A stretch of DNA of 62,700 nucleotides from assembly GCA_903879915.1 (NCBI GenBank), contig CAIRNJ010000061.1, positions 1 through 62,700 on the forward strand, written 5' to 3'. The stretch comes from an uncultured Elusimicrobia bacterium (GTDB taxonomy: Bacteria > Elusimicrobiota > Elusimicrobia > Elusimicrobiales > UBA9959). Shown piece by piece: positions 44,701-53,706 of this stretch. A model generated the notes under the pieces. It did not search any database and had not been told where the DNA came from. It saw nothing but the letters and a program-made list of their open reading frames with translations. The translations under genes were made by a program, and so were the position numbers. Numbering within the stretch: position 1 is the first letter of the stretch; each line of letters opens with the position of its first letter.

Positions 44701-47700
44701 GATCACCACTATCGCCGTGGTGTCTTCCACTTATACCCGGGTAGCAAGCCTTGTTCCCAACACCTCCTATTATTACGACGTGGCCGCGGTCAACAACAAA
44801 AGCATAGTTACCCCCTATACCGGTGTGCCTGTCAGCTCTTATACGATGGCCGCCATACCGGGGCCGCCTGCTATCACTAAAGCGACATATAATACGCAGT
44901 CAGTTTCCTGGGCGCCCAGCGGCAATCCCGTGCCCGGCACGAATTACCGCCTGAAATATTCTACTACCCCCGGTTTCGAGGCCGGCGTCACTACAATGGT
45001 GGTGGTGGCCTCCACGTTCACCACTTTTCCGTCATTGGTGCCGAACACCTCGTATTATTACGACGCGGCCGCCGTCAGCAATATCGGTATCCAGACCGGT
45101 TTTTCCGGCGTGCCGGCCGTCGGCTATACTCTGGCCGCCGTGCCGGGAAATCCTTCTTTTACCGGCTGGACCGACACTACGCAGAGCCTGGAATGGGCGT
45201 CCGGCGGCAATCCCAATCCCGGGACGCGTTACTATATCGAATATTCCACTTCGGCGGAGTTTACGCCCTCGGTCAGCACCGCGGTGGTGGCGGCTTCCAC
45301 GTTCACTACCGTAACCGGGCTTACGCCGGGCACTTCTTATTACCACAGGGTGGCCGCGCTCAATAACGCCGGGCTGCGCAGCGCTTTCGCGGGGGCCGTC
45401 ATAGACGGCTACACTTTGCCGCCGCCGCCGGGCAAACCGGCGGTAACCGACCTGGGAGTTTCCTCCATCACCTGGACCTGGGCCGCGTCCACCAGCGCGG
45501 TAACCTACAACATCCATCTTATATCCGACCCCGGCGTCACGGTGGCCGTGCAGGACGGGCCGCCATACGTGCAGCTCGGCCTTTCCACCAACACGTTCCA
45601 AGGCATAGTCGTCACGGCGGTGAACCCGGGCGGCGAAGGAGCGGAGTCGCCCTACCCGCTGGTCTGCACGCGGGCGGCCCTGCCGGGCGCGCCGGCGATA
45701 ACGGCGCAAAGCTCCGTAACCCAGAGCATAGCCTGGGACGCGGGCGGCAACCCCGGGCCCGGCACGGATTACCGTCTGAAGTATTCCACCTCTGCTAATT
45801 TCACGGTTTCGGTCACTACCGCGATACTGGTGCAGTCCTCCTCCGCTTATATAACCGGGCTGTCCCTGGGCACTTCCTACTACTACGATGTCGCCGCCGT
45901 AAATCTTGACGGCGTGCTGACCGCTTTCACCGGCGCGCCGGCCGCGGGCTTCACCCTGCCCGGGGCGCCCGGTGACCCTTCGGCGGAGAGCGCGGGGCCC
46001 ACGTATATCGTCTGGACCTGGACGGCCATCAAGAGCGCGATACGCTACAATATCTACGCCGCCAGCGCGCCGGCCTCGGTTATCGCGTCCGTCGCGGCGC
46101 CGCCTTTCACCGAGCCCGGCCTTTCCAGCAATACGCTCAACGGCATCCTGGTCTCGGCCGTGAACCCGGCGGGCGAGGGGCTGAGATCGCCCGCCGTAAG
46201 CACCTATACTTTGGCCGCCGTGCCCGGCGCGCCGTCCATCCTCGGCCGCAGCGCCGTCGGGCAGACCCTGGGCTGGAACGGGAACGGGAACCCGAACCCG
46301 GGAACCAGTTACCTTGTCAGGTATTCCACGTCCCCGGCCTTTACCCCTTCGGCGACCGTTACCGAAATAACCTCCTCCACTACCGCGGCCGTGGGGGGAC
46401 TGGCCCCTAATACCTCCTATTACTTCGACGTGGCGGCTATCAACGTTTCAGGCTTCCAGACGGCTTTTACCGGCGCGCCGGCCGCGGGCTATACTCTGGC
46501 CGCCATCCCTGACCCGCCTTTTATCGTCGGCCGCAGCTCCTGGACGCAGGACGTAGCCTGGAACAACGGCGGGAACCCCGCCCCGGGGACCCGTTACCGG
46601 CTGCAGTATTCCACCTCTCCTGATTTCGACGCCCAGGTCACTACCTCGGTGGTGGTAGCCTCGACTTTTACCAGGATAACCGGGCTGGCCGCCAATACGT
46701 CCTATTATTACGACGTGGCCGGCATCAACGACCCCGGCCTGCAGACACCCTTTAGCGGCAGCCCCGGCGCCGGCTACACCCTTGCGGCTTCTCCGGGCGC
46801 GCCGTTCATAACCGGGCGGACCTCCACCGCGCAGAGCGTGGCCTGGAACAACGGGGGGAACCCCGACCCGGGCACCAGCTATCTGCTGGAGTATTCCACC
46901 TCCGCGTCTTTTACTCCGGCGGTAACTACCATGACCGTGTCGGCCTCCACGGTGGCCGCTGTCGCCGGGCTCGTCCCCGGCACCTCCTATTATTACGACG
47001 TCGCGGCGTTCAACTCGGTGGGCATGCTGACCGCTTTTACCGGCGTGCCGGCGGCCGGGTATACCCTGTCGTCCGCGCCCGTCCCCGTGCCTGCCGTGCT
47101 GGGGGTTTCCTCCATTTCCTGGACCTGGGCGGAGGTGGCCGGCGCGCTGAACTATGAAGTTTATGCCGCCAGCGAGCCGGCCACGGTCATAGCCTCGCTG
47201 TCCGCGCCGGTCTTTATCGAGACCGGCCTTTCCACCAATACTTCCTACGGCATCCTGGTCTCGGCGGTGAATCCGGCGGGAGAAGGGGCGCAGTCGGCCG
47301 CGGTCAGCACCTACACTTTCGCGGCCGGGCCGCTGGTTCTGTCCACCGGGCCCGCGGCGGCGGATACCAGTTCGATAGAAGTGCAGTGGAGCACAAACAC
47401 TAATCCTCCCGGGACGCAGTACCGGGTGGATTACTGGCCGCAGGGCGGTTCTGTTTCCACGCTCGTCACGGTGCAGGCCAGCACGGCCGTAACAGGGCTG
47501 ACCGAGGCCACCTCCTATTATTTCACCGTGCGCGCCGTGAACGGCGCCGGGCTTTATTCCGCCGCGGCCGGGCCGCTGTTCACGACCACGCTGCCCGGCG
47601 CTCCCGCCGGGCTGGCCGGCGCGGCTCTCGATGCAGGCTCCATCCGCTGGACCTGGAACGCCGTGCCTACCGCCGCGGGCTACAAGGTTTACCTGGCCAG

Positions 47701-50113
47701 CGAGCCGGCCACCGTGATAGCTTCGCCGGCGGCGCCCTCTTTCACCGAGGCCGGCCTTTCCACCAACACCCTCAACGGGGTATTGGTCTCGGCGGTCAAC
47801 TCCGCCGGGGAAGGCGGCAAGTCGGGCGCGGTAAGCACCTACACGCTGGCGGCCGTGCCGCTCAATCTTTCCACCGGTCCCGCCGCCGCCGCCAGCGATT
47901 CCATCACCGTGCAGTGGGACGCTAACACCAACCCTGCCGGCATCCGGTATCGGATAGATTACGGCACCTCCGTAGTCGCCACCTCTTCTTATACTACGGT
48001 AGCCACCAGCGTCACGTTTTCCGGCCTGGCAGAGTCCACTTCGTACTACTTCCAGGTGCGCGCGGCCAACGACGCGGGCATGCTTACAGTCCCGGCCTTA
48101 CTTGTGTCCCCCACCCTGCCCGGCGCGCCGGCGCGCCCCGTGGGCGCCGTGCTGGGGGCAAGCTCCATCACCTGGAACTGGGCTTATGTGCCCACCGCGG
48201 TCAGCTATTCCATCTATCCCACCAGCGCCCCCGCTACCGTGATAGCAGAGGTGGCCGCGCCTCCGTTCGTGCAGACCGGCCTGACGCCTAATTCCATCTA
48301 CAGCATAAGGACCACTGTCTTTAATACGTCGGGAGCGGGCCCGCAGTCGGACCCCGCCACCGAGGTCTGGACTTTCGCTAACCCGCCCGCGGGGCTGGCC
48401 GCGGCCGCCGTCTATGTTACCAGCGCCGCCATAACCTGGGACCTCAACGGCAACCCGCCTGATACGGAATTCGAAGTGATACGTTCCACCAATGACCTGA
48501 ACTTCACCGCCGACCTGGTGGGGGCGCCCAACACCGATTTCTCCGGCATGGTCTTTACCGACGAAAACCTTTTGGCCTGCACCAGCTATTACTTCAAGGT
48601 GCGCAATACCAACCACGACAACGTGGCTACGGTCTATTCCTCCGCGAGCTTCCTTACCAAAGGGTATGAGCCCCTGCCGCCCGGCAGTCTGTCAGCAGTG
48701 TCGCTGGCCGGCAACAGGATACTCCTTTCGTGGGAGCCGTCCATGTCGGGCCGGGTTACGCAGTACGCGCTGTATTTCGACAGCGGGACGGGGACGATAG
48801 ATTACCTTGACCCGGCGCGGCTGGTGGCCGTGGTAAGTTCCACCGTCACCAGCTACACCACAGACGTGATGGATTCCAGCGCCGCGTACAAGTTCGGGTT
48901 GCGGGCCGGTCTCTGCGGCACCGAGGAAGGCAATACCAGCGTCACGGCCTCCGCCGCTTCTACGGCTACGCTTACGGGGCTGCGGGCGGCCGTAAAAGTT
49001 CCGCAGGCCGGCAGGAAGATCTCGGGGGACCGCATTACGGTGATGGCCGAGCTGGTGCAGGGTTCGGCGGGGCAGGTCAAACAGCTGAACTTCCAGTACA
49101 AAGCTTCCACTTCTTCCGAATGGCTGGACATCCCGGCCGCAGAGGCCAACCATCCGAACCCGGATACGGAGGCGCCGTACCTGGTCCACTGGGACGTTAC
49201 CGGGCTTACGCAGGAGGCTTACGACCTGCGGGCGGTGACCCTGGACCTGCAGGACAACCCCGACCAGGACCCGCCGGCCATAGGCGTGGCGGTGGACCCC
49301 TCCGACCCCGACATCAGCGAGAACGACCAGGGCGGCGGCGGGATAAAGAAGGAGCAGAAGCTCAATAATTCCGTGGCCAACACCGTGCAGACCGGCGACG
49401 CCTCCTCGGACCGGGTGGCCGGCCTGAGCATCCCCGCCGGCGCCCTCAGCGCCTCCACGGTCACCGTTGCCCTGACCAACAATCCGGCGCTGGCGCCGGC
49501 GGCCCCCGCCGACGCGCAGCCCTGCGGTACGGCAACGCAGGTAACCCTGTCCAACGGCCAGACGCTGCTTTCCGGGGGGCATACGGCCGCTGTGACCCTT
49601 TCTTTCTCCGATGCGGACAATGACGGCTTCGCTGACGGGTGCGGCGTGCGGACGGAGACCCTGCAGATCTACTCCGCGGCGTCGCTGGCCGGGCCCTGGC
49701 GCAGGGATTTCGCCTCGGTCGTGGACCTTTCCTCCGGGACCGTCACGGGCAACACGCCGCATTTCAGCTTCTTCGCCCTGTTCGCGCCGCTGGGCACCAC
49801 CATGGACGCCATCGAGGTGTTCCCGGTCCCGTTCATTCCCAACGACTCCGACCCCGACAACGGGGCGGCTTACAGCGCCGGCAAACCCAATTCCGGGATA
49901 ATTTTCAACAAGCTGCCCGCCTCGGTAAAGATCAGGATCTACACCCTGACCGGCCAGCTGGCCGCCAGTTTCGGGTCGGCCAGCACTTCCGGCAAACTGC
50001 AGTGGGACGTGAAGAACGACAGCGGGCGGGACGTGGCTTCCGGAGGTTATATAGCCGTGATCTCGAGCCCGGGACGTAAAGACGCCGTCAGGAAAATACT
50101 GGTGGTAAGATGA
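41717..50113 (+). CDS. Giant kelch/FN3 surface protein with T9SS/FlgD-like C-terminal tail
   Basis: About 2,798 residues from the ATG at 41717; the in-frame TTG at 41687 is less likely, ATG 41747 is possible. Order seen: signal peptide (FFAVVSLMLFASAGFTPEARA), an FN3-like domain (to about 120), a half FN3, six kelch blades (about 180-455, each ending GKIYAIGG-like), the other half FN3, then 21 FN3-like modules of 85-95 residues in three subtypes (A, B, C) in the order AABCBAAABABAAABCBCB plus two. After these comes a Ser/Gly linker, a beta domain and a final about 100-residue tail (VFPVPFIPN, LPASVKIRIYTLTGQL, GGYIAVI, KILVVR) matching FlgD-like/T9SS type A sorting domains. Overlaps by 4 bp the PorV-like gene. 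Likely a secreted adhesin or filament; the ligand is unknown. Confidence 0.85.
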   Translation: MISANAKIFIMSRSLARAGRSFFAVVSLMLFASAGFTPEARAEAPTNVRIVVSSTVLTFSWDLSGSGDAPLMVISTAADFSVTVSSYTGYNGQLFIPYENLTPNLTYYFKIKVATEPDNTYTAAFSTVTYIEDPTGIYFDEVSTRSIVASAYGPVFTGLYTGLSGTAIDRDSAGYSAWRKADTWAARTDMPTARNSFAAVALGGKIYAVGGQDGGGFLDKNEEYDPASDSWITKTTMPTARSELAAAAAAGKLYALGGSGSGLLAVNEEYDPEANAWTTKAPMLTSRSSLAAAGVNGKIYAIGGNPNYNSNEEYNPATNVWATRAPMPTARYDLAAAAVEGKIYVIGGTPDGTALLGKNEAFNPASNSWITKAAMPTGRKQFAAAVLGGKVYVLGGNPDALLALNEEYTPAADTWTVRAAMLQARYAPAAAEARGRIYAIGGYNSGYLARNDVYDPGLAVPYTGLSPNTQYTFTAKSRNSMGTEAPTSGLVPVSTYTLAALPGAPGIVARSALTQEVSWDPSGNPFPSGTNYRLKYSTSPAFTAAVTTGAVIGSTFTTVAGLVPNTSYYYDVAAVNNLGVQTAFTGRPASAGTLAALPGAPAITGRSATAQTISWASGGNPLPGTDYLLKYSTSGNFTPSVTTAAVVASTFTTVAGLEAGTSYYYDVAAVAGDGAQTAFTGTPAAGYTLPAAPGTPVPAVLGVSSVSWSWAAAGSAVNYKLYVASAPATLMATVAAPAYIRTGISTNTYTGILVSAVNLAGESAKSDSVSTYTYAAVPVNLSTAAAPATSTITVQWGANGNPGGTQYRVDYWLQGGATTTFLTVQASTAVGGLTESTSYYFTVSGLNGAGFYSAPAAPLLMPTRAGAPAGLADQAMDASSVRWTWTAVSTARNYKVYLASEPATVIGTVTAPLFLQTGLSTNTLTGVMVAAVNLAGDGVKSAAVNSYPLAAIPGVPDITSSSDTSQTLLWASRGNPVPGTNYRLKYSTSEFFSAEITTIAVVSSTYTRVASLVPNTSYYYDVAAVNNKSIVTPYTGVPVSSYTMAAIPGPPAITKATYNTQSVSWAPSGNPVPGTNYRLKYSTTPGFEAGVTTMVVVASTFTTFPSLVPNTSYYYDAAAVSNIGIQTGFSGVPAVGYTLAAVPGNPSFTGWTDTTQSLEWASGGNPNPGTRYYIEYSTSAEFTPSVSTAVVAASTFTTVTGLTPGTSYYHRVAALNNAGLRSAFAGAVIDGYTLPPPPGKPAVTDLGVSSITWTWAASTSAVTYNIHLISDPGVTVAVQDGPPYVQLGLSTNTFQGIVVTAVNPGGEGAESPYPLVCTRAALPGAPAITAQSSVTQSIAWDAGGNPGPGTDYRLKYSTSANFTVSVTTAILVQSSSAYITGLSLGTSYYYDVAAVNLDGVLTAFTGAPAAGFTLPGAPGDPSAESAGPTYIVWTWTAIKSAIRYNIYAASAPASVIASVAAPPFTEPGLSSNTLNGILVSAVNPAGEGLRSPAVSTYTLAAVPGAPSILGRSAVGQTLGWNGNGNPNPGTSYLVRYSTSPAFTPSATVTEITSSTTAAVGGLAPNTSYYFDVAAINVSGFQTAFTGAPAAGYTLAAIPDPPFIVGRSSWTQDVAWNNGGNPAPGTRYRLQYSTSPDFDAQVTTSVVVASTFTRITGLAANTSYYYDVAGINDPGLQTPFSGSPGAGYTLAASPGAPFITGRTSTAQSVAWNNGGNPDPGTSYLLEYSTSASFTPAVTTMTVSASTVAAVAGLVPGTSYYYDVAAFNSVGMLTAFTGVPAAGYTLSSAPVPVPAVLGVSSISWTWAEVAGALNYEVYAASEPATVIASLSAPVFIETGLSTNTSYGILVSAVNPAGEGAQSAAVSTYTFAAGPLVLSTGPAAADTSSIEVQWSTNTNPPGTQYRVDYWPQGGSVSTLVTVQASTAVTGLTEATSYYFTVRAVNGAGLYSAAAGPLFTTTLPGAPAGLAGAALDAGSIRWTWNAVPTAAGYKVYLASEPATVIASPAAPSFTEAGLSTNTLNGVLVSAVNSAGEGGKSGAVSTYTLAAVPLNLSTGPAAAASDSITVQWDANTNPAGIRYRIDYGTSVVATSSYTTVATSVTFSGLAESTSYYFQVRAANDAGMLTVPALLVSPTLPGAPARPVGAVLGASSITWNWAYVPTAVSYSIYPTSAPATVIAEVAAPPFVQTGLTPNSIYSIRTTVFNTSGAGPQSDPATEVWTFANPPAGLAAAAVYVTSAAITWDLNGNPPDTEFEVIRSTNDLNFTADLVGAPNTDFSGMVFTDENLLACTSYYFKVRNTNHDNVATVYSSASFLTKGYEPLPPGSLSAVSLAGNRILLSWEPSMSGRVTQYALYFDSGTGTIDYLDPARLVAVVSSTVTSYTTDVMDSSAAYKFGLRAGLCGTEEGNTSVTASAASTATLTGLRAAVKVPQAGRKISGDRITVMAELVQGSAGQVKQLNFQYKASTSSEWLDIPAAEANHPNPDTEAPYLVHWDVTGLTQEAYDLRAVTLDLQDNPDQDPPAIGVAVDPSDPDISENDQGGGGIKKEQKLNNSVANTVQTGDASSDRVAGLSIPAGALSASTVTVALTNNPALAPAAPADAQPCGTATQVTLSNGQTLLSGGHTAAVTLSFSDADNDGFADGCGVRTETLQIYSAASLAGPWRRDFASVVDLSSGTVTGNTPHFSFFALFAPLGTTMDAIEVFPVPFIPNDSDPDNGAAYSAGKPNSGIIFNKLPASVKIRIYTLTGQLAASFGSASTSGKLQWDVKNDSGRDVASGGYIAVISSPGRKDAVRKILVVR

Positions 50114-51582
50114 TGAAGAAACTCATCCTCCCGCTTTTACTGCTGGCCTGCTCGCGGGCCGCCGCGGCCGGCTCCGCCGGCGCGGACCCGTTCAATTTCC
50201 TGTTCCTGGACGCGGGCGCGCGGCCGGTGGCCCTGGGCGGGGCGTATACGGCGCTGGCCAGGGACGCCAACGCGCTGCTCTATAACCCGGCCGGTCTGGG
50301 AGAGATAAAGGAGCCCCAGGCCGTTTTCATGCATAACCTGTATTTCCAGGAGATAACGCAGGATTACCTGGCCTACGCTTCCCCGCAGGGCTGGGGCCTG
50401 TCGTTAAATTACCTGAATTTCGGCACTGTCCGGCGGACTACGGTAGCCAATCCTACCGGCGCGGGGTTCGGCAGCGTGGGACTGACCGACCTGGCGCTGA
50501 GCGCCGGCTACGGCGCGGCCATCGGCACGGATCTCGTGGCCGGCGCCGGGCTTAAGTATATAAAGGAGTCGGTGGCCGGAGCGGACGGCCAGGGCTTCGG
50601 TCTCGATCTGGGGCTCCTGTATTTTCCGCCCGGCCTTGAGAAGGCCGTGCTGGGCGCTGCGGTGCAGAACATCGGCCCCGACGTTAAATTCCAGGGCGAC
50701 AACGAGAAGATGCCGCTTAATCTGCGCCTGGGCGCGGCCTACCGCTTCGAGCTGAAAGGACAGGCTAGCACGGTTTCCGCGGACGTTACCCGGGCCCGCG
50801 GCGAAGACACGCTGGCCGGTTTCGGCCTGGAAACCCTGATAGCGAAGGCCTATCCGCTGCGCCTCGGCTACGCCACCCGCAACGCCGCCGGGCCGGGCAT
50901 TACCGCCGGCCTGGGGTATATCCGCGGCGACCTTACCGTGGATTACGCTTTCGTGCCTTTCGGCGACCTGGGCGCGGCGCACCGGCTCAGCATAGGCTAT
51001 AAATGGGGCGGCAGCGCGCGCAAACCCGCGAAGAAAGCGGCCGCGGCCTCTAAAAAAACCACCGCCGCCGACAGGCAGGCCTGGTACGAGAAGCGCGTAG
51101 CCAGCGCCAAAGATTTCGCAGCGAGACAGAATTACACCGCCGCGGTGACGGAATATAAGAAAGCGCTGGCGCTGAACGCGGACGATCCGCAGACGTATAT
51201 GGCTTTGGCCGACGCGCTGATGCGGACAGGCGGGTTCAAGGAGGCCGACAATGCCCTGGCCCGGGCTTTCAAACTGCTGTCGGCCAGCGACAACAACAGG
51301 GCCTATGTGCTGGAGCGGCGCGGCGCGGCGATGCTCAAGCTGGCTAAGCCCGGCGCGGCTAAAAAATATTACGCGCAGGCCATAAAGATAGCCGAAGAGG
51401 AAGAGACCACCGGCCCGGCGCTCGAGAACTCCTATTACGGTCTCGCCTACTGCCTGGAAAAAGAGGACAGGCTGGAAGAGGCGATGCGCAGTTACAAGAT
51501 GGCGCTGCAGGTGGCCGGCAGCGAAGCCCTGAAAAAGCAGATCGAGAAAAAACTGGAAGCGCTGGAGCCCGGGCGCAGGTAA
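50110..51582 (+). CDS. PorV/PorQ-family barrel with C-terminal TPR, partner of giant cargo
   Basis: A 490-residue outer-membrane protein beginning in an ATGA overlap with the giant gene. Signal peptide MMKKLILPLLLLACSRAAAA; barrel about 25-300 with FLFLDAGARPVALGGAYTALARD and ALLYNPAGLGE, the PorV/UPF0164 hallmark; then a basic Ala/Lys linker and TPR-like helices (about 330-490, YTAAVTEYKKALALNADDP). PorV carries T9SS cargo from PorU toward the surface. Coupling to a cargo gene with a sorting-like tail suggests dedicated export or anchoring. The homologous PorV-TPR at 37743 is on the other strand. Followed by a bidirectional terminator. Confidence 0.82.
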   Translation: MMKKLILPLLLLACSRAAAAGSAGADPFNFLFLDAGARPVALGGAYTALARDANALLYNPAGLGEIKEPQAVFMHNLYFQEITQDYLAYASPQGWGLSLNYLNFGTVRRTTVANPTGAGFGSVGLTDLALSAGYGAAIGTDLVAGAGLKYIKESVAGADGQGFGLDLGLLYFPPGLEKAVLGAAVQNIGPDVKFQGDNEKMPLNLRLGAAYRFELKGQASTVSADVTRARGEDTLAGFGLETLIAKAYPLRLGYATRNAAGPGITAGLGYIRGDLTVDYAFVPFGDLGAAHRLSIGYKWGGSARKPAKKAAAASKKTTAADRQAWYEKRVASAKDFAARQNYTAAVTEYKKALALNADDPQTYMALADALMRTGGFKEADNALARAFKLLSASDNNRAYVLERRGAAMLKLAKPGAAKKYYAQAIKIAEEEETTGPALENSYYGLAYCLEKEDRLEEAMRSYKMALQVAGSEALKKQIEKKLEALEPGRR

Positions 51583-51602
51583 CGGCGGGCGCGCTCCCGG
51601 AT

Positions 51603-51634
51603 AAAAAGCCCCCGCGGACGGGGGCTTCTTGTTT
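51603..51634. terminator. Bidirectional terminator between convergent genes
   Basis: Stem AAGCCCCC with GGGGGCTT around loop GCGGAC, A-run to the left and T-run to the right. It separates the PorV-like plus gene and the minus gene ending at 51655. Confidence 0.8.
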
Positions 51635-51654
51635 TTATCCGGGGAGAAGTTCCT

Positions 51655-52887
51655 TTAATCCACTATTATCCCCTGCATCCTGACCGTCTCCGTGACATTA
51701 TGCTGCGACGGGCCGTTGTGTCCGCCCGGGTTGGTTTGCACCATGCGGGTATCGCTCATCGTCTGCACCGGGCCTGGCAGAACGCGCCCGTTCCTGGTGG
51801 CGAGCCAGGAGGAAGCTTCTGGTGAGCAGCTGCCGGCGTCGCCGGTCAGGCAGGCGTTGACCCCGCCTATGAACGTCCAGATGCGGTACGGATCGTAATT
51901 CCTGAATTCCCGGTTCCTGTAGCCGGGGTAGGTCCAGCTCTCGCCGAGGCTGCCGGTAAGCTCGTCGATCGTAACCTCGCGGATGCGGCCGCTCTCGTCG
52001 GGGATGCCGCCGATGAGCCGCTCCGAAACGGCCAGCCTGAGCGTGAAGACGCTATCCAAGGTGTAATCGTACTTCCACGCGGCCTTGAGCAGGCCGAGCC
52101 CGTAAGGCGCGCAGCCGCCGCCTACCTTGGCCGTCCTGTCCAGCTTCCTGGCCATATAAGTGATGTAGGGGTCCAGGTTGCTGGTGAAATAAAGCGTCCG
52201 CTCCGCCGGCCGCGCCGCGAGGTCCTGCAGCGTGGAATTCTTGGGGAAGTGGAAGCTTTTGAAGAACTCCACCATGTCGCGCACCCTGCCGCAGGACTGG
52301 CCGTCGATGCTCTGCTGCCAGTAGCGGGGGGCGTTGCCGTGCCTGCCTTTGTAGTAGATCAGGCGCATCTGGTTCTCTACGCCGCTGATGATATGCCCGT
52401 CGATATAGTCCTGGTAGAGCGCGCCCAGCCCTATCTTCCTGGTCAGGATAAGTTCTTTGTCCACTTCCATGAAATCCTGGCCGGAAAAACTGGACCAGGA
52501 TTCATAAGGGGTGCCGTCGGGCAGCGCGCACTGCACGTGCGCTATGGTATGGCCCATGGTGGATTTGTACGTGCGGGGGATGCTGCCCGCTTCGCCGAAA
52601 TCGGAGACGAAGTCTATTTTGGGGCCCGAGGCCAGGCCCTGGCCCGCGGCGATGCCCGCGAAATCCGCCAGCACTTCCTTGGGCGTGGACCAGTCAAGTA
52701 TTTTGCGGGGCGGGTAAGCGTATATGGTCAGCGTGCCTCCTGCGGCGGCGCTGGCCGGCGCGGCGGCCGGGGCGGCCGCCGGGAGCTGCCTGCCCGCGCC
52801 GAGCTGCCGGATGGCGTTTTCACGCGCGGAAAGCGAGGAAGCTGAAAAAACCGCGAGCGCCGTGAGGAAAAGCGGTGTTTTGTTCAT
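51655..52887 (-). CDS. Large secreted protein of unknown function
   Basis: A 410-residue exported protein. Signal peptide MNKTPLFLTALAVFSASSLSA, an Ala/Pro-rich linker (about 35-50), then a globular domain with STMGHTIAHVQCALPDGTP and ESWSSFSGQ motifs, conserved His/Cys/Asp-like residues that could be catalytic, and Cys in CAPYGLG, CLTG and CSPE. No family is recognised. The signal and high-GC codon use support a real gene. It ends convergently with the PorV-like gene and is followed upstream by the OmpA-like gene. Confidence 0.75.
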   Translation of the reverse strand: MNKTPLFLTALAVFSASSLSARENAIRQLGAGRQLPAAAPAAAPASAAAGGTLTIYAYPPRKILDWSTPKEVLADFAGIAAGQGLASGPKIDFVSDFGEAGSIPRTYKSTMGHTIAHVQCALPDGTPYESWSSFSGQDFMEVDKELILTRKIGLGALYQDYIDGHIISGVENQMRLIYYKGRHGNAPRYWQQSIDGQSCGRVRDMVEFFKSFHFPKNSTLQDLAARPAERTLYFTSNLDPYITYMARKLDRTAKVGGGCAPYGLGLLKAAWKYDYTLDSVFTLRLAVSERLIGGIPDESGRIREVTIDELTGSLGESWTYPGYRNREFRNYDPYRIWTFIGGVNACLTGDAGSCSPEASSWLATRNGRVLPGPVQTMSDTRMVQTNPGGHNGPSQHNVTETVRMQGIIVD

Positions 52888-52989
52888 GTAGTTATTTTAA
52901 CGGAAATCCCTGCGCAGCGTAACGGGCCCGGGACCCATGTCCCGGCCGTCTTTCGGCCCGCGCGATATAGGCCCTTGGCGCCCGAAGCA

Positions 52990-53025
52990 AAAAAAAGAGC
53001 CGGGGGTCGCCCCCCGGCCCTTTAG
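52990..53025 (-). terminator. Terminator after OmpA-like gene
   Basis: Stem GCCGGGGG/CCCCCCGGC with an A-run to its left on the plus strand, i.e. a T-run after the stem on the minus strand. It fits the end of the 53041-53589 gene. Confidence 0.8.
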
Positions 53026-53040
53026 CCGCCGGCGGCGGCG

Positions 53041-53589
53041 CTAGTCCATTTTTATCGAAACGCGGCAGTTCTTATCGGCAGCCGGGTCGGTGTCAGGCAG
53101 CGGCGCGGAGGAGCCCGCGGCTACCACTTTAAGCCTCTCTTCTTTCAGGCTGGAATTAGCCACCAGGTATTTAACCACGGCTTCGGCCCTGGCTTTTGAA
53201 AGCGCTATGTTCCCCTGGAAGGAGCCGGAAGCTTCTTCCGTGCCTTTCTTCGAAGCATGGCCGGTGATGGTCACCTGTTTGTCGGCCGGCGCCAGCTCCA
53301 GCGCTTTTACCAGGGCCGGGATGACGGTTTTTTTCATTAAGTCGTCCAGGTTAACGCCTTCAACGGAGAACTTCGGATCGCTCAGGCTCAGCTCGGACGA
53401 ATTATTGGCGAACGGGATATCTTTGACCGCTTTATTGAACGCCGCGGCCGCCGCCGTATACGCGAGGCCGCCGCTTTCCGCTACCGCCGCGGCAGCTTTT
53501 TTCTTCAGCTTGTCCATCCCCGGCAGCCCCTGTGCCCCGGCGGAAACCGCCATAAATATGCCGATAGCCGCAAGATACGCTGCTTTCAT
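53041..53589 (-). CDS. OmpA-like peptidoglycan-binding protein
   Basis: A 182-residue exported protein. Signal peptide MKAAYLAAIGIFMAVSAGAQ, helical region, and an OmpA C-terminal domain (about 85-182) with ITGHASKKGTEEASG, NIALSKARAEAVVKYLV and a final RVSI strand. The peptidoglycan-binding NxxLSxxRA motif is present as NIALSKARA. No beta-barrel precedes it, so it may be a free periplasmic anchor. It has a GGAGG ribosome-binding site and a promoter at 53672-53643. In T9SS-carrying bacteria an OmpA-like protein (PorE) anchors the machine; that parallel is only suggestive. Confidence 0.85.
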   Translation of the reverse strand: MKAAYLAAIGIFMAVSAGAQGLPGMDKLKKKAAAAVAESGGLAYTAAAAAFNKAVKDIPFANNSSELSLSDPKFSVEGVNLDDLMKKTVIPALVKALELAPADKQVTITGHASKKGTEEASGSFQGNIALSKARAEAVVKYLVANSSLKEERLKVVAAGSSAPLPDTDPAADKNCRVSIKMD

Positions 53590-53642
53590 ATTACGTTACC
53601 TCCGGTATGATTTTGACCCTACCCCTCCTGGCCATTGTCGTT

Positions 53643-53672
53643 ATTATACCGGAAAGAAAAGATTCGTTTCAA
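53643..53672 (-). promoter_or_regulatory. Promoter for OmpA-like gene
   Basis: On the minus strand TTGAAA (53672-53667) and TATAAT (53648-53643), 18 nt apart. A GGAGG ribosome-binding site follows before the start at 53589. Confidence 0.75.
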
Positions 53673-53706
53673 TAATTATGCCGGGAGTATTGAGGGGGGG
53701 CGGCCG

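Noticed and set aside
43210-48960. FN3 array considered as a CRISPR or DNA-level tandem repeat
   Set aside because: Repeats are about 260-290 bp, coding, diverged and in frame, so they are protein modules.
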